From NCBI GenBank assembly GCA_016584495.1, contig WAID01000001.1, forward strand, positions 1,798,001-1,862,000: 64,000 bases of DNA, read 5' to 3'. Below, piece after piece: positions 1-10,602 of this stretch (position 1 is the first letter of the stretch; the number at the start of each line of letters is the position of its first letter). Origin of the DNA: Celoporthe dispersa (taxonomy: Eukaryota > Ascomycota > Sordariomycetes > Diaporthales > Cryphonectriaceae). Both the position numbers and the translations under genes were made by a program. The notes beneath the pieces are model-generated. The model was not told the DNA's origin. It saw nothing but the letters and a program-made list of their open reading frames with translations, and ran no database searches.

Positions 1-3000
1 CCCGGTTTGTCGGCGCCCAACACATCGGCTTCGCCGTCGGCCCATTCGAGGATGTGGATCTGTTCTCAGCCTACCGTTCCGAGGAGGATGAGGCGAAGCT
101 CGCCGGCAATGCCGTCAAGATTCACGGGTACTGCTTGCCTCATCGTCGTGAAGAAGTGTGCAATACCTGCCAGCCGCTCGCCAACGCGGCCGATTTCTTC
201 ACACTCACCTTCTCAAAGTACCCGTTTGATGAGAACAGCTACAAGATATGTTTCGTGGATGACATGGTAGACGATACCGTTCCCCTGCAGGGCTTTTTCT
301 CTGACCAGCTCCCGGCTCCTGTACCCGGAGGATGTAATTGATACCGAGATCGAGGTCACGAGGAAGCTTGTGCATGCCTTCGCGAGCCAGTATTTTGGTG
401 TCTACATCAGTCCTAATGAGCGCACCGATACCTGGATCGTCGTTGGGCTCGCGTACTACATGACGGACCTGTATCTCCGGAAGCTGGCTGGCAACAACTA
501 CTACCGATTTCAGATGAGAATGCTAGCCGAGAATCTGACTGAAGTCGATCACGGCCGCCCCTCCCTGCATGAACTCGGACGGATCCTGCACCTCGGCGAT
601 TTCGAGATGGACTTCATGGCCCTCAAAGCACCCTTGGTCGTTTTCATCCTGGATCGGCGGCTGATGAAGTCATCCAATAGCTCCGGAGTGACTCGCGTCA
701 TGTCGCAGCGTCTGAGAGAGTCGATGACAGCTGAGAATCAGAACGTCGCGGCCAATTTCATCGTGTCTTCGGAGCAGTTCCGCAGACAGTGCGAGAAGAA
801 GGGACGGCTTCGTCTCGAGGACTTCTGGGATCAGTGGATCTTCGGGGCCGGCTGTCCTAGGTTCCATGTCACCCAACGCTTCAACAAGAAGAGACTGGAG
901 GTAGAGGTCACTGTCATCCAGAACCAGGTCAAATGGTCACAGGAGCCGCGCCAGCTGGAAAAGCACGACTTCTGGAGGGACATCGTTGAGGAGCGGCACA
1001 AGGTCGAGGCCAGCGAGGTTCCCCTGACGTTCACGGGACCCATGACCTTCCGCGTCCACGAGGCGGATGGAACGCCTTACGAGCACTGTCTTGAGATCAA
1101 GCTGGATGCCGCGGCGACTAAGGGTTCCCGGCTCTCCATGCCTTACAATACCAAGTATAAGCGCATCAAGCGGACGAGGCAGAACAAGAAGGTAAAGGAG
1201 CAGGCTAAGGCTACCGTCCGCGATCCAGACCGCATGGATGAGGACGCGCACGATGACGATGATGACCAGGGTCACAACCTCAGCATGTTTGGAGACGTTC
1301 TCGTTAGCGACGAGGATATGGCGAACTGGAAGCTCGTGGACTGGGACGGCGACATGCAAAACCAGATGGACCAAGAATCGTATGAATGGATCAGGGTTGA
1401 CTGCGACTTTGAGTGGATCTTCGACCTACAGACCAACTTCAAAGTCTACATGACTGTGGCACAGCTCCAGCAGGATAGAGATATTGCTGGGCAGGTGGAG
1501 TCCATGTTGACACTCACTCGCAACGCACCCAGCAATATCCAGACCACCATGCTGCTGAGGACCCTCTACGACAACCGATACTACTATGGGATTCGGACAA
1601 TGGCGGCAAACGCGCTCACTCGCCATGCAGAGCCCGCCAACAACTTCAGGGGCATGCATCATCTCATCCGCATCTTCAAGAAGTTCTTCTGCTTCCCAGA
1701 CACCACTACGCCACGGCCTAATGACTTCTCCAACAAGAAGGAATACTACGTCCAGGAGGTCATTCCAATAGCCCTAGCGAAGATTCGCGGCGGGCAGGCG
1801 TTCTGTCCAAAGGAGGCTCGGCAGTTGATCCTCGACCAGCTGGTCTTCAACAACAATGAGGAGAACCCCTACTCGGACCAGGTCTACGTCGCCAAGCTCT
1901 TAGAGGCGCTTGCGACCAGCCTCGTTCGCGCCAACACCAACAGTCCGAACCAGGCGGCACTCGACCCGGAGATGCAGTCATTTGTGGAACAGGCTGTTGA
2001 GCAGATCCAGCGATACGAGAATATGGATGAGTGGATAGGAACGCACGATAACATCTGGGTCGTTGCGGCCCTCGATGCCAAGATGAAGTTGATGAAGAGC
2101 GGTGTCATCCGGATCGACCCTAAGTGCTTCGCCCAGTACACGCTCCCCCAGAACAACTACACTGTCCAGCTCAAGGCGTTCGAGGCGATGGTCGAGCTCG
2201 GGTATCTGCTGCGTCCCGCGGTGATGAGACTCCTCATTGCCGAGATCAGTACGAATAGGTCGCCATACGTCAGAGACCGGCTGTTCAAACTCTTCACGCG
2301 GGGGCTAGCCGCCATCGCTTTTGGAGAGATGGAAATACAGCGCGAGTCTGACGCAAAGCCGGTTCATGCGGGTGAAGCTGCCGAGAACGATGGCATGCTC
2401 ATGATGGAGGAGGACGATGATGGCGATCTGATTGTTGAGCAGAGCGACGATGTCATCAAGCGTAGGCAGGAGAAGATCGCCCGTCAGAAGGACATCACAA
2501 CTGCGATCAAGGCTCTGAAAGATGTGGTCGAGGACGATGAGGATCTGCAGAGGGAGCTTTGGAAGGCTCTGGACTCCCCGGTCATCGGCGTGGCCGAGAA
2601 GAGAACCTGCTCGAGCTCTGCGCCACCCTGTTCCCAGAGGAGCACGAGATGCTGGTCACGATGAAGTATCCGGCACGGTGGGCGGCGGTCAAGGCTTCTC
2701 ACAGACCCGGCCGGGTAAGTTTCATGTTCTACAGAATTTTGTTCGCACCGGAGCACTTACTGACAAGCCGCAGTCGCTCGTCCTGAACTTCAAGCAAACT
2801 TACAAGACGGAGCTCAAGAAGAGAAAGCATGACCAAGCCTTCTCGGCGGAGGCGGCGATGCCTGCTGCTGCGCCTGCGCCAGCGCCTGCTGCGCCCCCGC
2901 CCGCTGCTGTCCCTGTACTTTCTGCCGCGCCTGTCCCTGGGGCTCGGTCCACCCCTCAGCCGGAGAAGAAGGCGGAGAAGCCCAAGAACAAGATGATCAA

Positions 3001-3895
3001 GATTTCTCGTACCGGTACCTTCACAAAGACCGCAGCGCCAGCATCTGCACCCTCGCCCGCGGCCCCTTCTCGCCAGCCGTCTATCGCAGTAGCGGCGCCT
3101 CGCCCTGCCGAGCCAGAGCGAGAGAAAAGCATTGCTGTCCAAGGCCGACCAGTCATCAGTCTGACGTCCGCAATGCCATCCGCCACCGTGCCAACTGCAG
3201 GCGAGCCTGCTCGGCCCAGCGTCAGCGTCAAGCCTGGTAAGACCTCGAAGAAGCGCAAGCTGGCCGAGACGGACGCACCTGCAGGGCCCTCGCGCCTCCG
3301 CCGGAAGCTGGTCACCATGAAGTACCGCAAGGACAGGCTCACAGACGCACAACGGCAAATGGTAGCGCGTGTCGCCTCCTCTACTAGCAACACGGCTCCA
3401 ACGGACTCTATCATCGCCACACCGACAGCCCGAGCCCGTGTCCAAGCTACCTCGCCTCTCCCACGGGGCCCATCACCTGGCAACGGCAACGTGGACGGCT
3501 CTAGGGTGTCGTTCACATCAACCCTCAGCACGGGCTCGACGTCACAACCACCAGCGTCTCAGCAGCAGCAGCAGCGGACCCCATTGTCCAACGGCAAAGT
3601 TCGCAAGCCCCTGCCTACAGGGTTAGGATCTGGATCCCCACCAAACAAACAGATTCACACCCCACGGTCCAACCCGGCACCTTCCAGCTCCGCCTCGCCC
3701 GTCGTACCTCGCCCGTCCACTGAGCCTAATCAGCCCAGGCGGAAGATAGTCAATTTGAAGATGAGCACCAAGGCGCTGAAGGAAGCGGCCTCCAGGGCTT
3801 CTTCAAGGTCTTCCTCGCAGCCGCTCTCGCAGACTCAACTGGGCAGCCCAGCGCCCCCTTCTATGTCGCAAACCTCTAGCGGTTCTTTCGTTTAG
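1..3895 (+). CDS. TAF2: TAF2, TFIID subunit (5' truncated; two frame breaks)
   Basis: TFIID subunit that helps recognise core promoters; it resembles an M1 aminopeptidase without peptidase activity. Coding is open from base 3 ('GAQHIGFAVGPFE') through 'CFVDDMVDDTVP', 'SSRLLYPEDVID', 'HAFASQYFGVY', 'TDTWIVVGLAYYMTDLY', then the HEAT-like region and 'FPEEHEMLVTMKYP'. Two breaks interrupt it: one extra T in the T5 run at 294-298, and one missing base near 2602-2604 ('VAEKR' to 'NLLELCATLFPEE'). A 59 nt intron at 2715-2773 (GTAAGT, branch-like TACTGAC, CAG) joins '..SHRPGR' to 'SLVLNFKQTYKTELKKRK' in phase. The last ~370 residues are Ala/Pro/Ser-rich with basic patches and look disordered. The N-terminal part lies outside the window. 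After the TAG at 3893-3895 the same frame stays open about 30 more codons. Identification is by recognised family motifs. Confidence 0.93.
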
Positions 3896-5289
3896 GATAT
3901 CGAGACTCCGGAGGTGAAGGCTCGAGAGTTGAGTGAAGAAGCGACCCAGCTGGGCAGCCCGACAATGTCTGCTTCTACCACCTAGTCTGTGGTGGCTATC
4001 CCAGATGACTCTGGGCAGAAGTCATGCAGCGGGCAGGTGCAAGACCGGCAGTTGGCAGAGATTTTTGATGATTGACGAGACAGCTTTGGCGTGACTGCTG
4101 TCAGCAACCCCTGCTGCGAAGCAAGATCAACCGATACGGGGGAATGAAAATTTGGATGGGCAGCCAGAGCACCTTAATGATTGAGGGTTGAGCCTGGTCG
4201 GTGCTCAATGTCGACATGTCATTCCAGTCACCATGACAGGTGTCAATCTACAAAGCAGCTTACTATCCCACGTGAAGCCTGTCACGAGATTACCTCAGTC
4301 AGCTTTGCAAATGTGGACATGGGATGAGAGTATCTGCACATGCTTGCAGGTGCCGGGATGGGCTTGTCTCATACAACAAGCTCGACAAGATGCACCCACT
4401 GACTGGTTGGTGCTGGTGGTGAGAGGAGGTCCCAAAACCGAGGGGAAAAAAAAAAGGGTGTATACTCACTCATACACCACAAATTTGAGGGCCGAGGTTT
4501 TGAATCGTCCTCATTTTCTCTTGTCTGATATTTTTTTCCTTCCCTTTTTTTTTGCAGGATTGTACAAACACAAGAAGGGTTCCGGGAAAGTGCATGAGAT
4601 GGTTGGGAAGCATGGCTTCAAACCGGCCTGGCGTTCAGGGGCAAAGGGGGGTCGGGGCAGCACTCACTCCATATGAGATTGATAATTCGGGTTTGCCGCT
4701 TGAGGGGAATACCACCTAGGCTAGGCAGGACATTGACTTTTTTCTTCTTCTTTTTCTTTCCCCTTCCCCCTTTCTTCTTCTCTTGGCCGTTACTGCTTCT
4801 GTAGGATAATATGGGCCAGGATTCGCCTATAGGCCTGCCTTATCTCGCGAATGGCGGTTCGAGGCGTATGCATTGATCAAACAACTTCTATATACCCACG
4901 CTTGTGTGTGTGTATGTGACGCATTGGTGACGTGTGGCAATTGTAACTTTTTAAGAAGTGTTCCGCCTGTATATACTCAGAAGAGGATCTGGTGTAAGTT
5001 TGTGTGCATAGCTTCATATGTTGTTTGTATCCTGACACTTCTTGTATGCTACAGACACACGAGGCGGTAGCCTCCTAGATGGCCACAGTCAGGATCCTCT
5101 ATACCGCTCAAAAAGTCGACGCTGCCATGCTCTGAGAGATAATCACCACCATGTCGACGAAGAATACCACCATCCATCGCTTCAGGTATCAACAAACAGC
5201 TTGTCACCATCACGCCGGGTTGCATGCACACCTCAAAACCCAGAAGAGACCCGCCTATCCATCTCACACCGTGGCCATACCCCCCCCCC
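3896..5289. other. Intergenic, TAF2 3' side
   Basis: No convincing gene. A 162-codon open frame at 4188-4676 has no family resemblance and codon use unlike the neighbours. The stretch holds T/C-rich and A-rich runs (4441-4456, 4530-4556, 4738-4790) and a C9 run near 5280. It lies between the convergent 3' ends of TAF2 and CDC26. Confidence 0.6.
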
Positions 5290-5742
5290 TTACCGCCGCC
5301 CGCCCCTGGGCGCTCCAACCCTCTCGTCCCGGCTCCTGGTAGCCCGCACAGGCGCCTCGGGCGTAACGAATGCGCCCCGCGAGCCAGCGCCGCCGCCGCG
5401 CCCCTGCGTAACCGCAGGTGTCGGTGTGACGGCCTCCCCGCCCCCTGCTCGCCTTGAAGAGGCCGCATGCTGCTGGGCCGCCCTGCCGAACCGGTTCACT
5501 GGGGGCACGGCTGTCGACGACGATGACAACGCGGGCTCGCGGCTGATGGATCTAGTGGCGCGTGTGATGCGGGGTGGGGCGGGCGGCGGCCCGGGGCTGT
5601 GAGGTTGTTGCTGTCGTCGGCGCCGCTGCTGGTGCTGGTGGAGGAGTTCTGGCTGGAGGTTCTCAGTTCTCAGGTCCACGCCCTCGTCATACCCCTCGTC
5701 GTCCTCGTCCTCCACCTCGCCCTCGCCAGCTTCACGCATCAC
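5290..5742 (-). CDS. Probable C-terminal continuation of CDC26
   Basis: An open frame that follows directly on the main CDC26 frame if one base is restored in the C4 run at 5772-5775 (plus-strand view). It then reads on from a Glu/Asp stretch ('EDEVMREAGEGEVEDEDDE') through Gln/Arg and Pro-rich sequence to 'NRFGRAAQQHAASSR' and ends in a Gly/Arg tail. The composition matches the acidic end of the upstream frame, and I see no separate start context. Whether the extension belongs to the protein is inference; transcript reads would settle it. Confidence 0.45.
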   Translation of the reverse strand: MMREAGEGEVEDEDDEGYDEGVDLRTENLQPELLHQHQQRRRRQQQPHSPGPPPAPPRITRATRSISREPALSSSSTAVPPVNRFGRAAQQHAASSRRAGGGEAVTPTPAVTQGRGGGAGSRGAFVTPEAPVRATRSRDERVGAPRGGRR

Positions 5743-6275
5743 CTCGTCCTCCTCTTCCTCCTCCTCCTCCTCCCCTCCTCCTCATCCTCCCCGCCACTCC
5801 CACGCACTGCCTCCGCAAGAGCCCGCTCCGGGTCTGAGTCCGAGCCCGACGACCGGTCCACCTCGTTACGGTAGATGTCGCTGCTGCCCTCCTGCTGATG
5901 GACCCCGGCGAGCGCGGCGCTGCGGAAGCGGCTTGGGTAGTACGACATCTCCTCCTCGTAGGGATCGTCCTCGTCTTCTTCGCCGCCGACGGCGTCCTCT
6001 TCGCTGGAGGTTAGGTCCATGCCGCTTGTGTTGTCGGCGAGGTAGTGGTGCTGGTGATGAGACTGCTGGCCTAGGATGCGGTGTTGGTGGAGTGGTTGGG
6101 TCTGCTGGGCGTGGTGATGGTGGTGGTGGTGGTGGTGGCGAAGATGATGCGCCGCGGCAGCGGCCGCGGCGGCGGAGGTGGTGAGGTCCTTGAAGACCAG
6201 TGCCTCGCGGCGGTCTTCGTAGGCCTTGACATCCTCAGAGGTGAGGCTCAGGACGGTGGGGGGACGGCGGAGCAT
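5739..6275 (-). CDS. CDC26: CDC26/Hcn1, anaphase-promoting complex subunit
   Basis: The first 24 residues, 'MLRRPPTVLSLTSEDVKAYE' and following, match the Cdc26/Hcn1 N-terminus (MLRR-PT-..-DV/I--YE), the short segment that threads into the TPR groove of Cdc16/Apc6 and stabilises the APC/C ubiquitin ligase. The start is the ATG at 6273-6275. The family is usually about 70-100 residues. Here the N-terminus is followed by an Ala8 run, a His9 run, Gln/His-rich sequence, then a Ser/Glu/Asp-rich segment, giving 178 residues before a stop reached in an Arg/Lys run. That Arg run is GAG repeats read out of frame, so the stop is probably an artefact of a one-base loss near 5772-5775. The N-terminal identification is firm; the C-terminal structure is uncertain. 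Confidence 0.8.
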   Translation of the reverse strand: MLRRPPTVLSLTSEDVKAYEDRREALVFKDLTTSAAAAAAAAHHLRHHHHHHHHHAQQTQPLHQHRILGQQSHHQHHYLADNTSGMDLTSSEEDAVGGEEDEDDPYEEEMSYYPSRFRSAALAGVHQQEGSSDIYRNEVDRSSGSDSDPERALAEAVRGSGGEDEEEGRRRRRKRRTR

Positions 6276-7327
6276 GGTGAGTTCAGGTCCGCTACCGGCA
6301 CGTCAAAGGTCTTGGTGGTGGAGAAATATAGCTGTGCGTGCAAGTTTCATCAAGTCGTAAATCAAAAAAGTGATGGACACTTCAGACGGTTTGGGATGCG
6401 GTCGTAGATAACCTCACACACGCCCTGCGTGCGCTCCTGGTCTGTCTCTTCTCTGCTCCGGTTCTGCTTAGAGTGTTCGGGAATGAGTGTGTACATGGAC
6501 GAACCGCTGCAGAGTGGAGCGAATGTTTATCAAAAAGAATACCTTTACTTATTGATGCTCTGCGGTGGTGGCTCTATGGTGAGGTCGGATGAGGAGGTTG
6601 TTGTAGGTGAAAGGGACAGGTTGGAAGCGAAGTGCAGTGCGACGCGTCAAAACGCGTGTGTGCAGTTGTTTAGTGACACCAGCCATGGTTGCTGTGTACC
6701 AGCGCTGTAGGGGGGATTTCTACAGTGGTGCAGGTGACGCACGGGCTGTAGGTTAGTGGGTAGGTGTGGTTAAGTACAGCAGGGTTGGGCCAGCGGGGTA
6801 CACTGTAGAGTTCTCCCGAATACTGGATTGATTTTTTCCAATTACTCTTGTACTGCTACTACCAGTAGGACACTGCTACTATCCTCCGACTCCGACTTTG
6901 CGCCCTTTCGCCCTTTCACTTCTTTACAAAACCCACACCCCCCAAAATAAATCAGTTTTGCAATGCCAATGGTCGCCCTGCTTTTTCTCTCATACACAAC
7001 CCAAGAGAAAGAAAACCCAAACCCCTCCAAAGAACCTTCATGCTGCTGCATGGAGCCAGATGCCGAAATATGCTATATACATGCAACTTCATATAATCAT
7101 GAGGCAAGGAAAACTTAAGAGACAGTGTGTGTGTGTGTGTGTGTGTTTGTGTGTAACACAGAGACAGTTAAGTAAAGGAAAGTACAGTATTGGTATCATG
7201 GACCGCAGGAAAGACAAAAAAAAAAATCTCGTTTATACATCGTCCTCGTCTGTGCTTGAGATTGCTCCACCAACCTTTGGCATGTCTGCTGCTGTCATGT
7301 TTCTTCTTCTTGTTCTTGTTCATATGT
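6276..7327. other. Intergenic: CDC26 promoter side and 3' side of the next gene
   Basis: No gene seen. It contains a TG dinucleotide run at about 7125-7146 and A-rich pieces near 7000-7020 and 7218-7229. The CDC26 5' leader must lie just above 6275. Confidence 0.55.
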
Positions 7328-10300
7328 CTAATCAGAGCCATAGAAGCCAGAGGCATAGACATGCTCTGATTCCCACTTCAAAAAGTCGCCCAGGTCATGG
7401 CCCAGGTTATATCCCATCGGCACAAACTCCTTGCTGCCGTCGACCGCGGTCGTCATGACCAGGTCCAGCATCGGGCTCTGCGGGAGGCTGACCATGCTCT
7501 CCCGCACCGAGCCCATGCGCCCGGACTTGGGCGTGCGGGGGAGCGGCTTGGGAGAGAGGTGCTGGCCGCTCTTCCTGAGCGGGAGCGTGTTCGCCTTGAG
7601 GACGTCGATCCCTGGCCCCTGGTAGCGCTTGGGATGGCCCTCGAGCGTCCAGCGCTTGATCCCGCGGTCCGAGGTAGAAGAAGCCTTGCGCGGCAGCCTG
7701 TTGGCACCCTGCGGCTGCTGGTTCCAGTACCCGGAGGGGTGCTCGGATATGACGGGGATGGGCAGGTTGTGAACCTGCTGCTGCACCGTCTCCGGCACCT
7801 CGTTGTCGGGGATCTCGTCGCTGGACTTTGACTCCGGGCTGGAGGAGCGGCTGTCGATGCTGGCCTGGCGCTCCCGGAAGACCGAGCCTGCGGACTCTGG
7901 CGTGCCCGTCGAGTCTATCTGTGGGGTCAAGGGGGCGGCCGAGGTGAGTGTCCGGGCCGGGGCTGTTCTCTCCTCACCAGTGAGCCCAGCATGCTGTTGG
8001 AGAACCCGAGGTCCTCGAACAGGTCACACAGGTCATCGGCCAGCTCCTCCTGGGCGTCACGGGAGAGGAAGTCGTTCGGGTCGCTGAAGAGGTCACCCGC
8101 CCCGCCCAGGATAGCCATCTGGAACGCGATCCAGTCCATGGTCTCGTCAGGCGATGTCATCAGCTTGGACTCGAGCGAGTTGATCGTTCCAGCGCTGACG
8201 AGGTCGGCCTTGGCGAGGCGGATGCGTCCGTGCTGGAACGCAGGCTTGGTCGCCGTGCACGGCGTCGACGCGAAGAATATGTGCTCTCCGTCATCTTCAA
8301 AAAATGCGCCGGTCCTGGCCTTTGGCGTCGCAGATTGGTCTTCATACTCTTCAGGAGTGTTGGGTCCCTCTTGCTGAGACTGTCCGCTGCTTCTGCTGCT
8401 GCTGCTGCTGCTGTTGCTGCCCTGTGGCGCCGTGATCCTGACCTCAGGGATGGTAGGCAGGGGGGGAAGATGTGACAATGATGAGTTGGCGCGGCTGTGC
8501 GATGGCCGCCGGGACGACCTGGTGGAGGATCCAGCGCCGCCCGGATATGTGGTGGATGCATCGTCCCCTGCGTTTGCTCCTCGCGGCGTGCACGTAGGGG
8601 GAAAGGTTGTTGAAGGTAGCTGTGGGGGGGTAGGAGGTGGCGTGGCGAGCAGGCTCTGCCCTGTTCTTATAGTCTCTTCTGGCGTGCTGCTTGGTCTATT
8701 GACCATTGGTACCTGGCTCATGACGTCTCTGTTGAACTCGGAGGCCCTTGGGGTCGACAGATCAGCACCAGGAGACGGTGCACTGGCGTTGACGCTCGAC
8801 TTGACGGCCCTAGATGGCAGGTTCTGGGCAGACGACGGCTCGACGGAGGAAGTGTCCGCATCCGAGGCCTCGCTCGAGCCCTGCGTGCTAACGCTTGCCG
8901 ATCTACTGCGCAGCGTCTCGCTGGAGACCTGCCTCTTCGCCTCGGCCCTGGCTTCCTCCGCTTTCTCGGCCTCAGCCTTTGCAAGCCTGGTCTTCCTGAA
9001 CTCCTGGATCTGGTCGGGCGTGATCACCTCGTCTGCCTCGATCTTGTGGAAGCCAAACCGGCCCGTGCGCCCCTCAAAGAGCCTGTCGGTGACCTTGTCG
9101 GCCGCCAGGTTCAGCCGCGAGAGGGAGCGGTGGTAGGAGTGCTGGTGGCGGTTTACGCTGCTGCCCTTCAGTGGTGGCGAGCCGGCGGCAGCCTTCCTCG
9201 AGGAAGCGGACGAGTCATACGATGTGGCGCGTTGTGTCTTGGACTTGGGCGACTTGGATCCCCTCTTTGGTTTGTGGACAGAGGACCCGCGAGTAGGCGT
9301 CCTGAGGATCTGCGGTGACGGCGACAAAGGAGAAGGCGACTTGGTGCCCTTCCTCGGGGAGACGACTGTTCCACGGCCTGCGCCCGACGTTGGTGACATG
9401 GGAGACATCAGCTGGTTCTGGGATGCAGACACGCCCTCTTGGCTGATGGCGACCGGGAAGGTCCGCAGCGGAGGCATCTGGGAGGCCTGGTAAGTGTGCA
9501 GAGCCTTTGATGCTTGCTGCAGGCTCTCTGATGCGTCTCTGGGCTCTGTTGGTGGCGTCGGCGAGCGCGATGCCAGCTTGGTCTCGTCCAGAGCCGAATC
9601 GACAGCCTTGAAGGCCTCGTCGGTCTCCCGAATCAGCTGCTGAACACTTTCCGGCTCGCTCAGAAACCAGGTCCCCTCGCTCGCGGTCGACAGGCTCGAA
9701 TCCGAAGGAACCTCCCTCAAACCCCCACTGCTTCCACCCATCGGCCCGCTGTAGAAATCCTGAGGATCCAGAGGCGGGCTGGGCACGCCATTGACGAACG
9801 TGGAGTGGTGGGGTGAAGGTCCATTCACACCAGTTCCGCTCCCGCTGTGAGAGTCGCTCGTGGCATCGGCAAAGGTCCTTATGATGGTAGGCGTCTTGAC
9901 CTGGACATTCTGGGCGCGGACGACGGTTGCCGTCTGCGGGGAGCGCAGGCCGCGGCCGGCACTCCGCAGCCCAGGACTTGGTAGCAACATGCTGGCGTCC
10001 TGCAATGGTGCCTTCTTCATTAATGGTGCCGACGAGGGGGTACTCACTGGGCTTACCCAGTCGGACGGCAAGGATGCTGCAAGTTGAGGGCTCTGGGAGG
10101 GAGTCAAGACACTGCCAGTGCCAGCCGTGTGGGGGACGTCGAGGTGTCGACAGTGGTGCTGCTGCTGCTGACCGCGGTCACCACCGCACAGTGGACACGG
10201 CGCGGCGCCCAGTGTTCGCGCTGAGAGGGGAGCCGCAGGGCTGATGCGACCTGCGAGGGAGGAAGAAGATGCTGCGTGAGGTGTCGAGTTTCTCCGGCCG

Positions 10301-10602
10301 GTATTTCCACCTTGCACCCTCACACTTCCGTCGGTATGCCTGACAATGGTGATGGGCCTCGGAACCCTCTTTGGGCCTGTCTTCTTTGGCGACGAGTGGC
10401 TATGCACCCATGGTGATTGGTGCCTCAGCTGGTGGCGCCCTGCCTTCTGGATCTGTTGTATCTGGTACTGCTCCAACTCGTACTGCACCCGGATCGACTT
10501 GGCGCTGGAGCACTCGAAGGCCACCTCGTTGGAATCATCAGATCCCGGAGACCGATGTGGGTTGTTGATGAGCTTGCGAATGCTGAATCCAGACCGAGAC
10601 AT
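7328..10602 (-). CDS. Unrecognised large Ser/Pro-rich protein
   Basis: About 1,070 residues from the ATG at 10600-10602 to the TAG at 7328-7330, in two exons. The intron 7919-7977 (59 nt, GTGAGG..CCCACAG) joins '..GFSNSMLGSL' to 'IDSTGTPESAGSVF' exactly in phase; without it the frame would stop just inside the intron. I recognise no domain. Visible pieces: a basic N-terminus ('MSRSGFSIRKLINNPHRSPG'), a segment 'SIRVQYELEQYQIQQIQ', a CxxC pair ('APCPLCGGDRG'), a short conserved-looking block 'DKVTDRLFEGRTGRFGFHKI' followed by an Ala/Glu-rich helix, a 'MDWIAFQMAILGGAGDLFSD' block, and a C-terminus 'LGHDLGDFLKWESEHVYASG'. The rest is Ser/Pro/Thr low complexity. The ordered blocks separated by disorder suggest a scaffold or regulator, but no function is claimed. 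Its upstream side is the largest gene-free interval in the window. Confidence 0.85.
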
